This document shows positions 35,634 through 44,912 of a stretch of 64,000 nt of DNA, one piece after another. The notes under the pieces were generated by a model. That model ran no database searches. It was not told where the DNA came from and worked only from the letters and a program-made list of their open reading frames with translations. This stretch comes from Facklamia languida CCUG 37842 (GTDB lineage Bacteria > Bacillota > Bacilli > Lactobacillales > Aerococcaceae): positions 1,071,387-1,135,386 of the forward strand of contig NZ_JH601133.1 of NCBI RefSeq assembly GCF_000245795.1, in the 5' to 3' direction. The position numbers and the translations under genes were made by a program. Every line of letters starts with the position of its first letter. The stretch's first letter is position 1.

Positions 35634-36440
35634 CTAGTCGACACCTAAGTTGCGATCGGATACCTTCCAATGAAATAAGATCCCAATCACTAGCACGATG
35701 ACGATCCAATAGGCAAGTGTCTGCATCCATAGAGGGCCATCCAGCATCGATAAATGAGAGAGGAGCATCATCGGAACTAAGTTCAAGTAATAAATCCCAA
35801 ACACGCCAAAGACAAGGGGGGTTAAAAAAATAACAGCAAAAGCAAAGAAATATTCAAAATACTTATAAGATATGAAGTATGAGACGACCAGGCCTAAACA
35901 GGTTAAAATCCCCGAAATCAGAAAGATCCACAGGCTGAGAAGTAACCATAAGGTGAAAGGATGGAGGGAATACAAGGTATACATCCAACCTGGCGAAAGA
36001 CTATTCAGCTGAGTGACAATCGGATCGGGTAAGGTCATGGGGTGTAGCATGAAGAATAGCACCGAACTGACTAGATAGGGACTGACCCCGGCTATCCCAC
36101 CACCGATAAAGGCCGTCAATAATTGTTGATAATAGTAAGACTTCCGACCAAACCGGACGGATTGGTTGAGAATGATCGACCGCCTTACATCTTCTCGGTA
36201 AAGGCCAGCTCCAAAGAAGGCGACCATAATCGGTAAGGTGATCGCATAGACTTCAGAGCCATAACCCGTATGGTCAAAGCAGAGTAACCGCACAAAGGCA
36301 GACGGTTCAAATAAATAATTAGGTCGATTATAGGTGTAAAATTGAATGGCACTGATCCCCAAAATATAAGTTAAGAGAATAAGACCATTTCGCTGCAGGA
36401 ACATGCGCTTCATATTTTCCTTAAATAAAGCCACGGACAT
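35634..36440 (-). CDS. ABC-2-like permease (subunit A)
   Basis: 268 aa with about six membrane helices. The elbow region GLYREDVRRSIILNQSVRFGRKSYYYQQ, between helices two and three, is the pattern of ABC-2 type bacteriocin or peptide transport permeases. GAGGAGGAGTCG precedes its ATG. It is the first membrane gene after the secreted DUF2712-like protein and is directly followed by the ATPase gene, so the two probably form the transporter core. Confidence 0.75.
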   Translation of the reverse strand: MSVALFKENMKRMFLQRNGLILLTYILGISAIQFYTYNRPNYLFEPSAFVRLLCFDHTGYGSEVYAITLPIMVAFFGAGLYREDVRRSIILNQSVRFGRKSYYYQQLLTAFIGGGIAGVSPYLVSSVLFFMLHPMTLPDPIVTQLNSLSPGWMYTLYSLHPFTLWLLLSLWIFLISGILTCLGLVVSYFISYKYFEYFFAFAVIFLTPLVFGVFGIYYLNLVPMMLLSHLSMLDGPLWMQTLAYWIVIVLVIGILFHWKVSDRNLGVD

Positions 36441-36524
36441 CGACTCCTCCTCAATAGGAAGGAGGCCATACGCAGATAAAATTAAAAATTAGAACGCACA
36501 GCCTCCTCGTTGACATTTTTATTA

Positions 36525-36926
36525 TTAAATACTATCTGGACTCCATACACCAGATACAGTTGATTTATTTACCCAATAGGGATTTTTGACACCTAATTTA
36601 CAGGAGGTATATCCCATCTCATTAATATATTGAGAAATATATGAGGATTGACCTGCTCCAATATCAACGTAAGCAGAATTCACATTTTGACCGTTGGGCC
36701 CTACCATGAAGCAAGTAACAGTACTAATATTATGAAGACTAAGTACTTTCACGTATGATGAGGTTGCATCCGTCTTGGGTCTTGAGTACGTATATTGAGG
36801 TTTAATTCCTCCTAAAGCAAAATGGAAACCAGTATCGCTATGATTATTAGCAGATACCAAACTAGTTGCACCTAAACCTAGGAGAGAAATAATAATTAAC
36901 AAAGATTTAATGAGTTTATTTTTCAA
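36525..36926 (-). CDS. Small secreted protein, DUF2712-like
   Basis: 133 aa. A cleavable signal peptide (core LIIISLLGLGATSL, cut after SLVSA at about 26) leaves a mature protein of about 107 residues with two Cys (TVTCFM, YTSCKL) that could form a disulfide outside the cell. DTGFHFALGG, YTYSRPKT and the ending VSGVWSPDS resemble DUF2712 proteins, which often precede ABC exporter genes and are suspected bacteriocin-like factors. It appears to start with TTG, with GGAAG 8 bases upstream. It is the first gene of the leftward cluster and is driven by the promoter with the C10 spacer. Confidence 0.7.
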   Translation of the reverse strand: MKNKLIKSLLIIISLLGLGATSLVSANNHSDTGFHFALGGIKPQYTYSRPKTDATSSYVKVLSLHNISTVTCFMVGPNGQNVNSAYVDIGAGQSSYISQYINEMGYTSCKLGVKNPYWVNKSTVSGVWSPDSI

Positions 36927-37030
36927 TATGTCTCTTCCTTTCTAATATGCTGCAACGGCCAACGGATCCTATTTATTTGTTTAATTATCTCTCCTTTCTT
37001 TACTAGAACAGCCATCTTGTTTACGCTTCC

Positions 37031-37059
37031 ATTATACTAAATACTGGGGGGGGGGACAA
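37031..37059 (-). promoter_or_regulatory. Promoter with a homopolymer spacer (candidate phase-variable switch)
   Basis: On the minus strand TTGTCC (37059-37054) and a perfect TATAAT (37036-37031) are 17 bp apart. Ten consecutive C (G on the + strand, 37046-37055) make up the last two bases of the -35 and eight of the 17 spacer bases. Gain or loss of one C would change spacing to 18 or 16 and alter promoter strength. The predicted start is about 100 bases before the DUF2712-like gene. Confidence 0.75.
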
Positions 37060-37324
37060 TAGTTTTTTGAAAATTGGCCGCCAAATCACAAATTTTGGCC
37101 GCGAAAGGAATTTTTATAGGAAGAACGGATAATTTATCGTCAGTTTGGTTGAAAGTTAGTGACTTTTATCTACTATCAGCTGATAGAGGAATAAGATGTC
37201 TTAAAGGTCGACATGGTTTCCTTCTTGACGCATTGAGTGAATCGCATTAGCATAGTAACAATGAATGAAGTGGTATTCATTACTTGAAAGTCCTGGTTTT
37301 GATCAGAAGTTGAGGAGGGTTAGA

Positions 37325-37858
37325 ATGAACAATCCAGAAGCCGTACAGCTCTATATCCCAACATTGGAAGAGCTCGATTTTTACCAATCGCGTCTATTTG
37401 ATCCGGATACGATGTCTTACAATGCCCCTTGGTTTCCGCCTAATGGATGCATTCCCTTTCCAAAAGAAAAATGGGCACCATGGTATGAACGATGGGTGAA
37501 TCAAGAGCCTGAGCGTTTTTATGCCTACCTGCAGCGTTCGCGTGACAAGGCTTTTGTGGGGGATGTTAATTTTCATTATAATCCGGAAGACAATTGGTGG
37601 GATATGGGTATTGTCATCTTAGCTGAAGAACGGGGCAAGGGCTATGCCAAACAAGGTCTAAGATTACTCTTACAAAGAGCCTTTGAAGTGAATCACCTCT
37701 CCTTGTTGCATAATCATTTTGAAAGAGGGAGACAGGCAGCCTACCATCTCCATACATTAAATGGCTTTAAAGAAGGGCATGAGGAAGATGGGATTGTCCA
37801 TCTCTATTTGACTAAGGAAGACTACTTCAATGGGTTGTCGGATCAGTCAGTCGTTTAA
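37325..37858 (+). CDS. GNAT-family N-acetyltransferase
   Basis: 177 aa. The central VGDVNFHYNPEDNWWDMGIVILAEERGKGYAKQGLRLLL has the beta-4 strand and the R-G-K-G-Y-A acetyl-CoA loop of RimJ/RimL-type acetyltransferases, and LHTLNGFKE is the usual beta-6/7 turn. ATG 37325 is preferred to the upstream ATG 37265 because GGAGG precedes it by 7 bases. The substrate is unknown. It diverges from the phase-variable promoter region. The following 37859-38124 has no supportable gene. Confidence 0.85.
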   Translation: MNNPEAVQLYIPTLEELDFYQSRLFDPDTMSYNAPWFPPNGCIPFPKEKWAPWYERWVNQEPERFYAYLQRSRDKAFVGDVNFHYNPEDNWWDMGIVILAEERGKGYAKQGLRLLLQRAFEVNHLSLLHNHFERGRQAAYHLHTLNGFKEGHEEDGIVHLYLTKEDYFNGLSDQSVV

Positions 37859-38124
37859 TGGTCTTATGATCCTGGCGGGGTTTGGTCATCGTGCAGGCTT
37901 TCTTGGTCAATCTGCCTCTTTCGGAAAAGGGATTGTTGAGGGCAAGTCGGTTAATGGCGAGTCTCTTATACCGAGTCTTTCTGTTGGAGAGGACGGTTTT
38001 ATAAAGTGAATAGAAGGCTTTAAGTCGTTCAGATTTTTACTGATCGTTCCACTCGGCATTTTTCGTAATGAATGGAATTACTGGATTGAAGATCGTCTAA
38101 TGATCCTTCAACCATATCAATACA

Positions 38125-38157
38125 GAACACCTTTGCTTGCCAAAGGGTTCTTTTTTT
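38125..38157 (+). terminator. Rho-independent terminator
   Basis: GAACACCTTTG pairs with CAAAGGGTTC (one bulge or mismatch) around a CTTGC loop, followed by seven T. It isolates the kdp operon from upstream transcription. Confidence 0.85.
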
Positions 38158-38300
38158 ATTGGTTTATTTATGTAAAGAGAGCAGTCTGTGAATAATGATG
38201 ACTGGCTGCATGAAGAACAATCCAAATGAGCGAAGTTCATTTCATTTAGATAAGACTGAAGAAGCAAGGAAGTTTTTAACCATCTTTATGCAAACTTTAT

Positions 38301-38348
38301 ACCGTCGTCTAAACCCTTAGACCGTCTTAATATAAATCGATTTATAAT
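38301..38348 (+). promoter_or_regulatory. kdp promoter region
   Basis: A perfect TATAAT (38343-38348) has no good -35 at normal distance, as expected for an activator-dependent promoter. Upstream, ACCGTC occurs twice, 20 bp apart (38301 and 38321), and GTCTAA-ACCC-TTAGAC (38307-38322) is a perfect inverted repeat. These are candidate KdpE sites; the assignment is inference. Confidence 0.5.
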
Positions 38349-38377
38349 AGCAAAAAATGAAGTTAGGAGGAAAAGTC

Positions 38378-38479
38378 ATGATGTCTGATATTGTGATGTT
38401 AATTCTTTTAGTGATTTGTTTCGCTATCCTTTTACTTTTTGTGGATTGGTGCGATAAACAAGTCGAGTCGAAAGAATAG
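38378..38479 (+). CDS. 33-aa membrane peptide preceding kdpF
   Basis: A short frame with excellent AGGAGG 7 bases before the ATG. It encodes one membrane helix (DIVMLILLVICFAILLLFV) followed by WCDKQVESKE. Similar one-helix peptides ending in a CD-containing tail precede kdpF in other bacteria, from memory. It is probably a real gene and a Kdp-associated small subunit, but no function is established. Confidence 0.6.
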   Translation: MMSDIVMLILLVICFAILLLFVDWCDKQVESKE

Positions 38480-38493
38480 AAAGGGGTTTAAAA

Positions 38494-38574
38494 ATGATTT
38501 ACGTTCTTGGCGGTGTCGTTTTAATTTTGGGTGTCTACCTGATCTATGCTTTGGTTCATCCTGAAAAATTCTAA
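38494..38574 (+). CDS. kdpF: Potassium-transporting ATPase subunit KdpF
   Basis: 26-aa single-helix peptide, VLGGVVLILGVYLIYALV, ending in the typical HPEKF. KdpF stabilises the KdpABC complex and sits at the interface of KdpA. AAAGGGG precedes the ATG. It lies 17 bases before kdpA. Confidence 0.88.
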   Translation: MIYVLGGVVLILGVYLIYALVHPEKF

Positions 38575-38591
38575 AAAAAGGAAGAAGAAAC

Positions 38592-40355
38592 ATGTTACAA
38601 CTTGCGTTAACTCTTTTGTTTTATATGGTGATGGTGATTCCGGTTGGGTCTTATTTGTACCATATTGCAGCTGGTAAAAAGACATTTTTCGACCCGGTCT
38701 TTGATCGAATAGACCGTCTTATTTATAAGGTGAGTGGCATTGATCCGGGTAAAGAAATGAACTGGAGTCAATATGCTCTAGCTCTCATTGGGACCAATGC
38801 TGTTATGGTGCTGCTAGGATATATCGTCTTAAGGATACAAAGCATTTCGCTGTTTAATCCTAACGGGATTGGAGCGATGGAAGCCTCACTTTCATTCAAT
38901 ACGATTATTAGTTTTATGACAAACACCAACTTACAGCATTACTCAGGTGAATCGGGTCTGAGCTATCTTTCTCAGATGTTGGTGATTACTTTTATGATGT
39001 TTGTCTCAGCAGCGAGTGGTTATGCTGCTTGTATTGCATTTATCCGTGGTCTTGCAGGTAAGACTAAGTACAACGTAGGGAACTTTTTTTCAGACCTTGT
39101 ACGGATTACAACGCGCGTACTCCTTCCATTCTCATTGATTGGAGGATTAATGCTAGTTTGGCAAGGAGTGCCTCAAAACTTTAATGGGAATGTGATTGTC
39201 GATACGATAGAGGGGGCTAAACAGGTTATTGCAATGGGCCCAGTTGCTGCTGTTGAAATTATTAAACATCTCGGTACGAATGGTGGAGGGTTCATTGGAG
39301 CGAATTCTTCAACTCCGATCGAGAATCCAACAATGCTGACAAATTTAATCGAATTATATTCAATGATGTTGCTGCCGGGTGCTTGTGTGATTACTTTCGG
39401 TAAGATGGTCCGTGACCGGAAATTAGAAAAGAAATTGAAGAGTGGTCTCTTATCAGCAGATAGACAAGATTTACAGAGAAGTTTGACGGTTCGTTTATTT
39501 GGAAGTGAAGGTCGGACCATATTCGCAACGATGGGAGTGATCTTTCTAATTGGATTGGGTGTGTGCTTTTGGGCAGAGTCACAAGGGAATCCGTTACTTG
39601 CTGATTTAGGTCTTTCACAATCGATGGGAAGCATGGAGGGGAAAGAAGTCCGTTTTGGAGTCGCACAATCAGCCTTATTTACAACCACTACGACATCGTT
39701 TACAACCGGTACAGTCAATAACATGCATGATACTTTAACACCGATTGGTGGGATGGTTCCGCTTTTACATATGATGCTCAATGTGGTATTCGGGGGCAAG
39801 GGAGTCGGCTTGATGAACATGATTATGTATGCGGTTCTGGCTGTCTTCATTTGTGGACTGATGATAGGACGTACACCAGAATATCTTGGTAAGAAGATTG
39901 AAGGACGTGAGATGAAACTGACTGCGCTCTGTATCATCATTCATCCATTTTTAATTCTAGCTTTTTCTGCTTTGGCTATCGCCACGACGGGCGGTTTAGA
40001 AGGCATTACCAATTCGGGCTTCCACGGACTTTCCCAAGTGCTTTATGAGTTTTCATCTTCGGCTGCAAATAACGGATCGGGTTTTGAGGGATTGGCTGAT
40101 AATACAATCTTTTGGAATATTACCACCGGTCTAGCTATGTTCTTTGGACGTTATTTGTCGATCGTGATTCAGCTTGCGATAGCGGGATCCATGATGAAGA
40201 AGAATTTTGTTAATGACTCCGTAGGGGCTCTGCATACCGATACAGTGGCATTCCCAATGATACTTGTTGTTGTTGTCTATATTTTTGCTGCACTAACGTT
40301 CTTCCCAGTGCTTGCACTCGGACCGATTGCAGAACATTTAACGCTTTGGATGTAG
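38592..40355 (+). CDS. kdpA: Potassium-transporting ATPase potassium-binding subunit KdpA
   Basis: 587-aa, ten-helix membrane protein of the K+ transporter superfamily, which forms the selectivity filter of the high-affinity pump. Filter-like loops include FMTNTNLQHYSGES, GTNGGGFIGANSS, NNMHDTLTPIGG and SAANNGSGF, in the expected order. AAAGGAAGAAG precedes the ATG. It is followed 12 bases later by kdpB. Length and motif order are normal. Confidence 0.97.
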   Translation: MLQLALTLLFYMVMVIPVGSYLYHIAAGKKTFFDPVFDRIDRLIYKVSGIDPGKEMNWSQYALALIGTNAVMVLLGYIVLRIQSISLFNPNGIGAMEASLSFNTIISFMTNTNLQHYSGESGLSYLSQMLVITFMMFVSAASGYAACIAFIRGLAGKTKYNVGNFFSDLVRITTRVLLPFSLIGGLMLVWQGVPQNFNGNVIVDTIEGAKQVIAMGPVAAVEIIKHLGTNGGGFIGANSSTPIENPTMLTNLIELYSMMLLPGACVITFGKMVRDRKLEKKLKSGLLSADRQDLQRSLTVRLFGSEGRTIFATMGVIFLIGLGVCFWAESQGNPLLADLGLSQSMGSMEGKEVRFGVAQSALFTTTTTSFTTGTVNNMHDTLTPIGGMVPLLHMMLNVVFGGKGVGLMNMIMYAVLAVFICGLMIGRTPEYLGKKIEGREMKLTALCIIIHPFLILAFSALAIATTGGLEGITNSGFHGLSQVLYEFSSSAANNGSGFEGLADNTIFWNITTGLAMFFGRYLSIVIQLAIAGSMMKKNFVNDSVGALHTDTVAFPMILVVVVYIFAALTFFPVLALGPIAEHLTLWM

Positions 40356-40367
40356 GAAGGGAAAGTT

Positions 40368-42425
40368 ATGATGACCAAAAAACACAATAAGAAGTTGATT
40401 TCTCCCCAAATTTTGAAGCAGGCGATAATTGGCTCCTTTATAAAGTTAAATCCGCGATACATGATGAAGAATCCTGTGATGTTTGTGGTAGAAGTAGGAT
40501 GTTTCATTACCCTGCTTTTATCTTTCTTCCCAGGCCTATTTGGTGACGCGGCAACGGATGATCAACAAATCTACAATATGATTGTTTGCGCTGTATTATT
40601 TGTCACAGTCTTGTTTGCTAATTTTGCAGAATCTGTAGCAGAAGGAAGAGGAAAAGCCCAGGCAGCGAATTTGAAGAGAACACAAAAGGATACCATTGCA
40701 CATCTCTTGGGTGAAGATGGAAAGATGCGTGAAATTCATTCAGGCGAATTGAAAAAAGGGGACCTCGTGATGGTTTCTGCGGGCGAAATCATTCCGGGTG
40801 ATGGTGAAGTGATTGAAGGAATTGCTTCCGTCGATGAATCCGCCATAACAGGTGAATCCGCTCCCGTTGTTAGAGAGTCTGGAGGAGACTTCAGTTCAGT
40901 TACAGGAGGGACGATGGTGATCTCGGACTGGTTAAAAATTCGGATTACATCTGATCCTGGTAACAGTTTCTTGGAACGGATGATTGCTCTGGTTGAAGGC
41001 GCTTCTCGAAAGAAAACACCCAATGAAATTGCGTTGAATACTTTGCTGGTTTCGTTGACGATTATTTTCTTAATTGTTATTGTGACCCTTTATCCAATTG
41101 GTCAGTACTCGGGTGTTCAGCTTTATGTTTCGACCTTGATTGCCTTAGCAGTCTGCTTGATCCCAACAACGATCGGTGGCTTACTTTCGGCAATTGGGAT
41201 TGCGGGGATGGACCGAGTGACCCGTTTCAATGTCATCGCGATGTCTGGAAAGGCAGTAGAGGCTTGTGGGGATGTCGACACGATGATTCTGGATAAGACT
41301 GGAACCATTACTTATGGGAATCGTCTAGCGGCTGATTTTATTCCAGTAGAGGGTGCAGACCGTAAGGAACTCATCCATCATGCAGCTTTAACTTGTTTTC
41401 ATGATGATACCCCAGAAGGAAAGTCCACCTTGGAACTTGCTCGTCGAATGGGAGACAGTAGTAATGAAATTCCTGGGACTCGCTTTATCGAATTTACAGC
41501 TCAGACAAGAATGAGTGGTGTGGACTTGCCTGACGGAACAAAAATTCGTAAAGGGGCTTCGGATGCAATTGAAAAGTTTGTAACGGAATTAGGAGGGAAG
41601 CTTCCAAATGATCTAAGAGAAGCGGTCGAAAGAGTTTCAAGTTTAGGTGGTACACCACTGACCGTTTGTGAAAATAATCGTGTTTTAGGTGTCATTTATT
41701 TGAAGGATACGGTAAAAGAAGGTATGGCAGAGCGCTTTGAACGCCTACATGCGATAGGAATAAAGACCATTATGTGTACGGGTGATAATCCCTTAACAGC
41801 TGCAACAATAGCAAAAGAAGCGGGTGTTGATGGATTCATTGCAGAATGTAAACCGGAAGATAAGATTGAAGTCATCAAGAAGGAACAAGCAGAAGGCAAA
41901 GTGGTTGCCATGACGGGAGACGGGACAAATGATGCTCCAGCACTTGCTCAAGCCAATGTCGGATTAGCCATGAACAGTGGAACAACAGCTGCTAAGGAAG
42001 CGGCCAATATGGTCGATCTTGATTCGGATCCGACTAAGATTCTGGAGGTCGTGGAAATCGGTAAGCAGTTGCTCATCACCCGCGGCAGTCTCACGACATT
42101 TTCGATTGCAAATGATATTGCAAAATACTTTGCGATTATCCCTGCCATGTTCATGCAAGCAATTCCGGAGTTAAATGTCTTGAATATCATGAACCTTGCG
42201 ACTCCAAACACAGCGATACTATCCGCTTTGATTTTTAATGCCTTGATCATTCCTTGCTTAATCCCATTGGCTATGAAGGGTGTTCAGTACCGTCCTATGT
42301 CTTCGGGCAAATTACTACTACGTAACATGATGATTTTCGGTGTGGGTGGGATCATTACCCCATTTATCGGGATTAAATTAATCGACATGCTCCTTTATCC
42401 CTTATTGGGTTCATTGGGTATGTAA
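40368..42425 (+). CDS. kdpB: Potassium-transporting ATPase ATP-binding subunit KdpB
   Basis: 685-aa P-type ATPase that powers KdpA. It shows TGESAPV (actuator), [10 protein letters not shown] (phosphorylated Asp), [10 protein letters not shown] in the nucleotide-binding domain, CTGDNPLTA and [11 protein letters not shown]. The characteristic Kdp region [20 protein letters not shown] follows. KdpB couples ATP hydrolysis to ion passage through KdpA. It lies 14 bases before kdpC and is intact. Confidence 0.97.
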   Translation: MMTKKHNKKLISPQILKQAIIGSFIKLNPRYMMKNPVMFVVEVGCFITLLLSFFPGLFGDAATDDQQIYNMIVCAVLFVTVLFANFAESVAEGRGKAQAANLKRTQKDTIAHLLGEDGKMREIHSGELKKGDLVMVSAGEIIPGDGEVIEGIASVDESAITGESAPVVRESGGDFSSVTGGTMVISDWLKIRITSDPGNSFLERMIALVEGASRKKTPNEIALNTLLVSLTIIFLIVIVTLYPIGQYSGVQLYVSTLIALAVCLIPTTIGGLLSAIGIAGMDRVTRFNVIAMSGKAVEACGDVDTMILDKTGTITYGNRLAADFIPVEGADRKELIHHAALTCFHDDTPEGKSTLELARRMGDSSNEIPGTRFIEFTAQTRMSGVDLPDGTKIRKGASDAIEKFVTELGGKLPNDLREAVERVSSLGGTPLTVCENNRVLGVIYLKDTVKEGMAERFERLHAIGIKTIMCTGDNPLTAATIAKEAGVDGFIAECKPEDKIEVIKKEQAEGKVVAMTGDGTNDAPALAQANVGLAMNSGTTAAKEAANMVDLDSDPTKILEVVEIGKQLLITRGSLTTFSIANDIAKYFAIIPAMFMQAIPELNVLNIMNLATPNTAILSALIFNALIIPCLIPLAMKGVQYRPMSSGKLLLRNMMIFGVGGIITPFIGIKLIDMLLYPLLGSLGM

Positions 42426-42439
42426 AGGAGGAAATCGTG

Positions 42440-43102
42440 ATGAATAAAAAAATTAAAACTTTATTTCATGGGGGCCGTCAAGCATTCTCGGTCTCTCTTG
42501 TCCTAATGGTCATTTGTGGATTTCTTTTCCCAATTCTTTTGACAGGACTTTCGGCAATCTTTTTCCCTTACCAAGCAGAAGGAAGCCTATTGAAGGTTAA
42601 AGATAAGGCTGTTGCATCCGAAAATGTGGGACAAGAATTTTTGGAGGATTATTATATGTGGAGTCGTCCGTCGGCCTACCACTATAATGTGTATACGGAA
42701 AATAAAGAAGGCGATAAAAGGTATCAAGATGGGAGTGAATTTCCGGGAATCGCTTCAGGATCGAACAACTATGCCCCTTCTAATCCTGACTTAATCAAGC
42801 GCGTTGAAGCAGATATGCAGGACTTCCTAGATAAGAACAAAGGGATTCAGCCTGAGGATATCCCGACGGATCTGTTGACAGCTTCTGGGTCTGGACTAGA
42901 TCCGCATATTTCACCTGAATCAGCAAGGATTCAAATCCCTCGGATCGTGGAGGCTTCTGGATTAAGCAAAGCACTTGTTCAAAACATTATCAAGAAGCAT
43001 ACAGATGAAAAATTATTAGGGGTTATGGGAGAAGAAAGTGTCAATGTCGTGAAGGTAAATATTGAGATTGCTAAGGAAATGGGCTTAATTCAGGATGAAT
43101 AG
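42440..43102 (+). CDS. kdpC: Potassium-transporting ATPase subunit KdpC
   Basis: About 220 aa with one N-terminal membrane helix (about residues 18-40) and an extracytoplasmic domain containing SRPSAYHYN and GSGLDPHISPESARIQIPRI, the conserved KdpC core. It stabilises the KdpABC complex. ATG 42440 follows GGAGGAAATC by the right distance; GTG 42437 is an alternative. Confidence 0.95.
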   Translation: MNKKIKTLFHGGRQAFSVSLVLMVICGFLFPILLTGLSAIFFPYQAEGSLLKVKDKAVASENVGQEFLEDYYMWSRPSAYHYNVYTENKEGDKRYQDGSEFPGIASGSNNYAPSNPDLIKRVEADMQDFLDKNKGIQPEDIPTDLLTASGSGLDPHISPESARIQIPRIVEASGLSKALVQNIIKKHTDEKLLGVMGEESVNVVKVNIEIAKEMGLIQDE

Positions 43103-43135
43103 AGGCATTCTTTGACCAAAAAGGAGGTGAAAGAG

Positions 43136-44029
43136 ATGTTGTTGCGACCCTATCAAGAAGCCTCTAAGACGGTGATTCAAATAAAGAGAGCAGATGATAC
43201 AATAAGCCCTGGTCAGGAACTATTGGCTATCTTATGTGATTTCAATGAGTGGCTAGGAATTACCGACACACAAGCTTGTATCTGCGAATCGACCGATGAG
43301 ACAACGCTCTATATTTTTTATCGGGATGTTGCCTTTGACATTGCAGATTTTTGGGATCTCTTTGCCTTACGAATGGCCAAGATTAACCAGATTTGGGGTT
43401 TATGTGTCTTTGGAACAACAGACCGTCAAGACTCGATTCGATTATTTGCTGACTTAGTAGGATCATCTCTGGAACTGGGACAACAGACTATCTCTGGGAA
43501 TCGGTCGGAGGTGGTTTGGACACCTTGTTTTCAAGTCCTTTGCAATGACAAAGAGACTGCTGAGGGGCTGATGGAATTACTTGAGACGCTCAACTGGTCG
43601 CTAGGTGTTGCTGCTATGCGTTGGGAAAAAACAAACTTTGTTAAGCAGCAAGATTTGGTCTTGTTGCCCCAAAGTCGCACCTATTTTTGCTATGCGGGCT
43701 TGCAAAATTATCTTGATTCAAAAGATTTATTGGAGTCTTTGAGCTTCAACCAAAAGATAGACCTTTGGAAGAGTTTTTTGCGAGATGGCATCGAAACTAC
43801 TGAGTTTGAATGGTTACAACATTCAATTGGTCAAGATTGCCTAAACAACCGGATGGAATGGGAACTCTCCTTGCATGAATCCATGAAGCAGCTAGGCTTT
43901 CATATGACCAATCAAAATCATCAGTTTGAGCTCTATGACCAAACAGGTGAAAGATGCTACTTCGGTGCGAATAGCCAGCGACCTGCTGAATGGGCTTTTA
44001 TCAAAATTCTGTTTCCAATCAATGATTAA
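43136..44029 (+). CDS. Unknown soluble protein encoded in the kdp locus
   Basis: 297 aa, no signal or membrane segment. I recognise no domain. The middle is rich in aromatic residues, and the C-terminus ends AEWAFIKILFPIND. ATG 43136 is chosen because AAAGGAGGTG lies just upstream; the longer TTG frame would contain that site. It follows kdpC by 33 bases and precedes the CBS-domain gene and kdpDE, so it is probably co-regulated with potassium uptake. Function is unknown. Confidence 0.7.
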   Translation: MLLRPYQEASKTVIQIKRADDTISPGQELLAILCDFNEWLGITDTQACICESTDETTLYIFYRDVAFDIADFWDLFALRMAKINQIWGLCVFGTTDRQDSIRLFADLVGSSLELGQQTISGNRSEVVWTPCFQVLCNDKETAEGLMELLETLNWSLGVAAMRWEKTNFVKQQDLVLLPQSRTYFCYAGLQNYLDSKDLLESLSFNQKIDLWKSFLRDGIETTEFEWLQHSIGQDCLNNRMEWELSLHESMKQLGFHMTNQNHQFELYDQTGERCYFGANSQRPAEWAFIKILFPIND

Positions 44030-44288
44030 ACCTCTTGTCCAGGTTGGTACAACATGACTAGGCAAACGGGACAAATACGTGTATGATCGTCTCAAAATAA
44101 TAAGAATTTCCCAGTGAAATCCTTGTTAAAAGGATATTTTCTACCTGCCTTCCACTTTCTCCGTTTATTAGTCTCCTTGGTCTGTCCCTTGACATTTAAC
44201 TGTAGAATTTCATGGTAACTGGCTTGAAAAGGGATCATTGAGTCGATATTCTGTATACAATAAAGGTCTAAAAGAAAGGAGACAAAAG

Positions 44289-44705
44289 GTGAAGCCGTCT
44301 CAAGTTAATATCGTTAAAATGATGATTCCAAAAGTCTCAATTGCTTTGTTACATGTAAATGATACGGTGCGCCAGGGGTTAGAGGTGATGCGTTATCATG
44401 GATACACAGCCATACCTGTTGTGGATGACAAGGAGGGCTACTTAGGTAGCGTGACCGAGGGGGATTTTCTCCGCCATATTCTTACAACAGGTAAGTCCGA
44501 TTTAAAGAGTCACGAGCAATACCGGATAGGGGAAATCTTTCGAAAAGATTTTTGTAAACCTCTCCCTATTTACGCCCCTCTCAATGAGCTGGTTTCAGTA
44601 TCCTTCGAACAAAATTTTATTCCAATTGTCGATGATCGCAATAGTTTTTGTGGGATTGTGACGAGAAGGTCTCTTATTGAAGCCTTATATCTGGATGAAT
44701 TTTAA
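44289..44705 (+). CDS. CBS-pair protein resembling DarB/CbpB
   Basis: 138 aa, two CBS domains (about 1-70 and 75-138). HGYTAIPVVDD in the first and GIVTRRSLIEAL in the second match the regions that contact c-di-AMP in Bacillus DarB and Listeria CbpB (Y-T-A and T-R-R). GTG 44289 is preferred because AAAGGAGACAAAAG lies just upstream; a TTG at 44238 gives a longer form. Its place between kdpABC and kdpDE suggests a second-messenger link to potassium control. Confidence 0.75.
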   Translation: MKPSQVNIVKMMIPKVSIALLHVNDTVRQGLEVMRYHGYTAIPVVDDKEGYLGSVTEGDFLRHILTTGKSDLKSHEQYRIGEIFRKDFCKPLPIYAPLNELVSVSFEQNFIPIVDDRNSFCGIVTRRSLIEALYLDEF

Positions 44706-44912
44706 TTCTCTGGGACAAATTATCTAAACAAGCTTTATTTAATGAGCTTTCTGTTTGGTTCATCTTGCTTCTTTGATTGAAGAGGGTGACAGGCTTTGGT
44801 GAAGTGATCTTTCAAATGGGTTTATAAGGCAGGTCGCATTTAAAGGGTTGGCTCAAGTGTTTTAATGTCATGACAGATTGGCATCACATATCGCTTTTTA
44901 GGGGGGGATTAT

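Noticed and set aside
39173-39940. 255-codon ORF opposite kdpA
   Set aside because: It lies wholly antisense to kdpA, has low-complexity Ser/Pro-rich shadow composition and no ribosome site.
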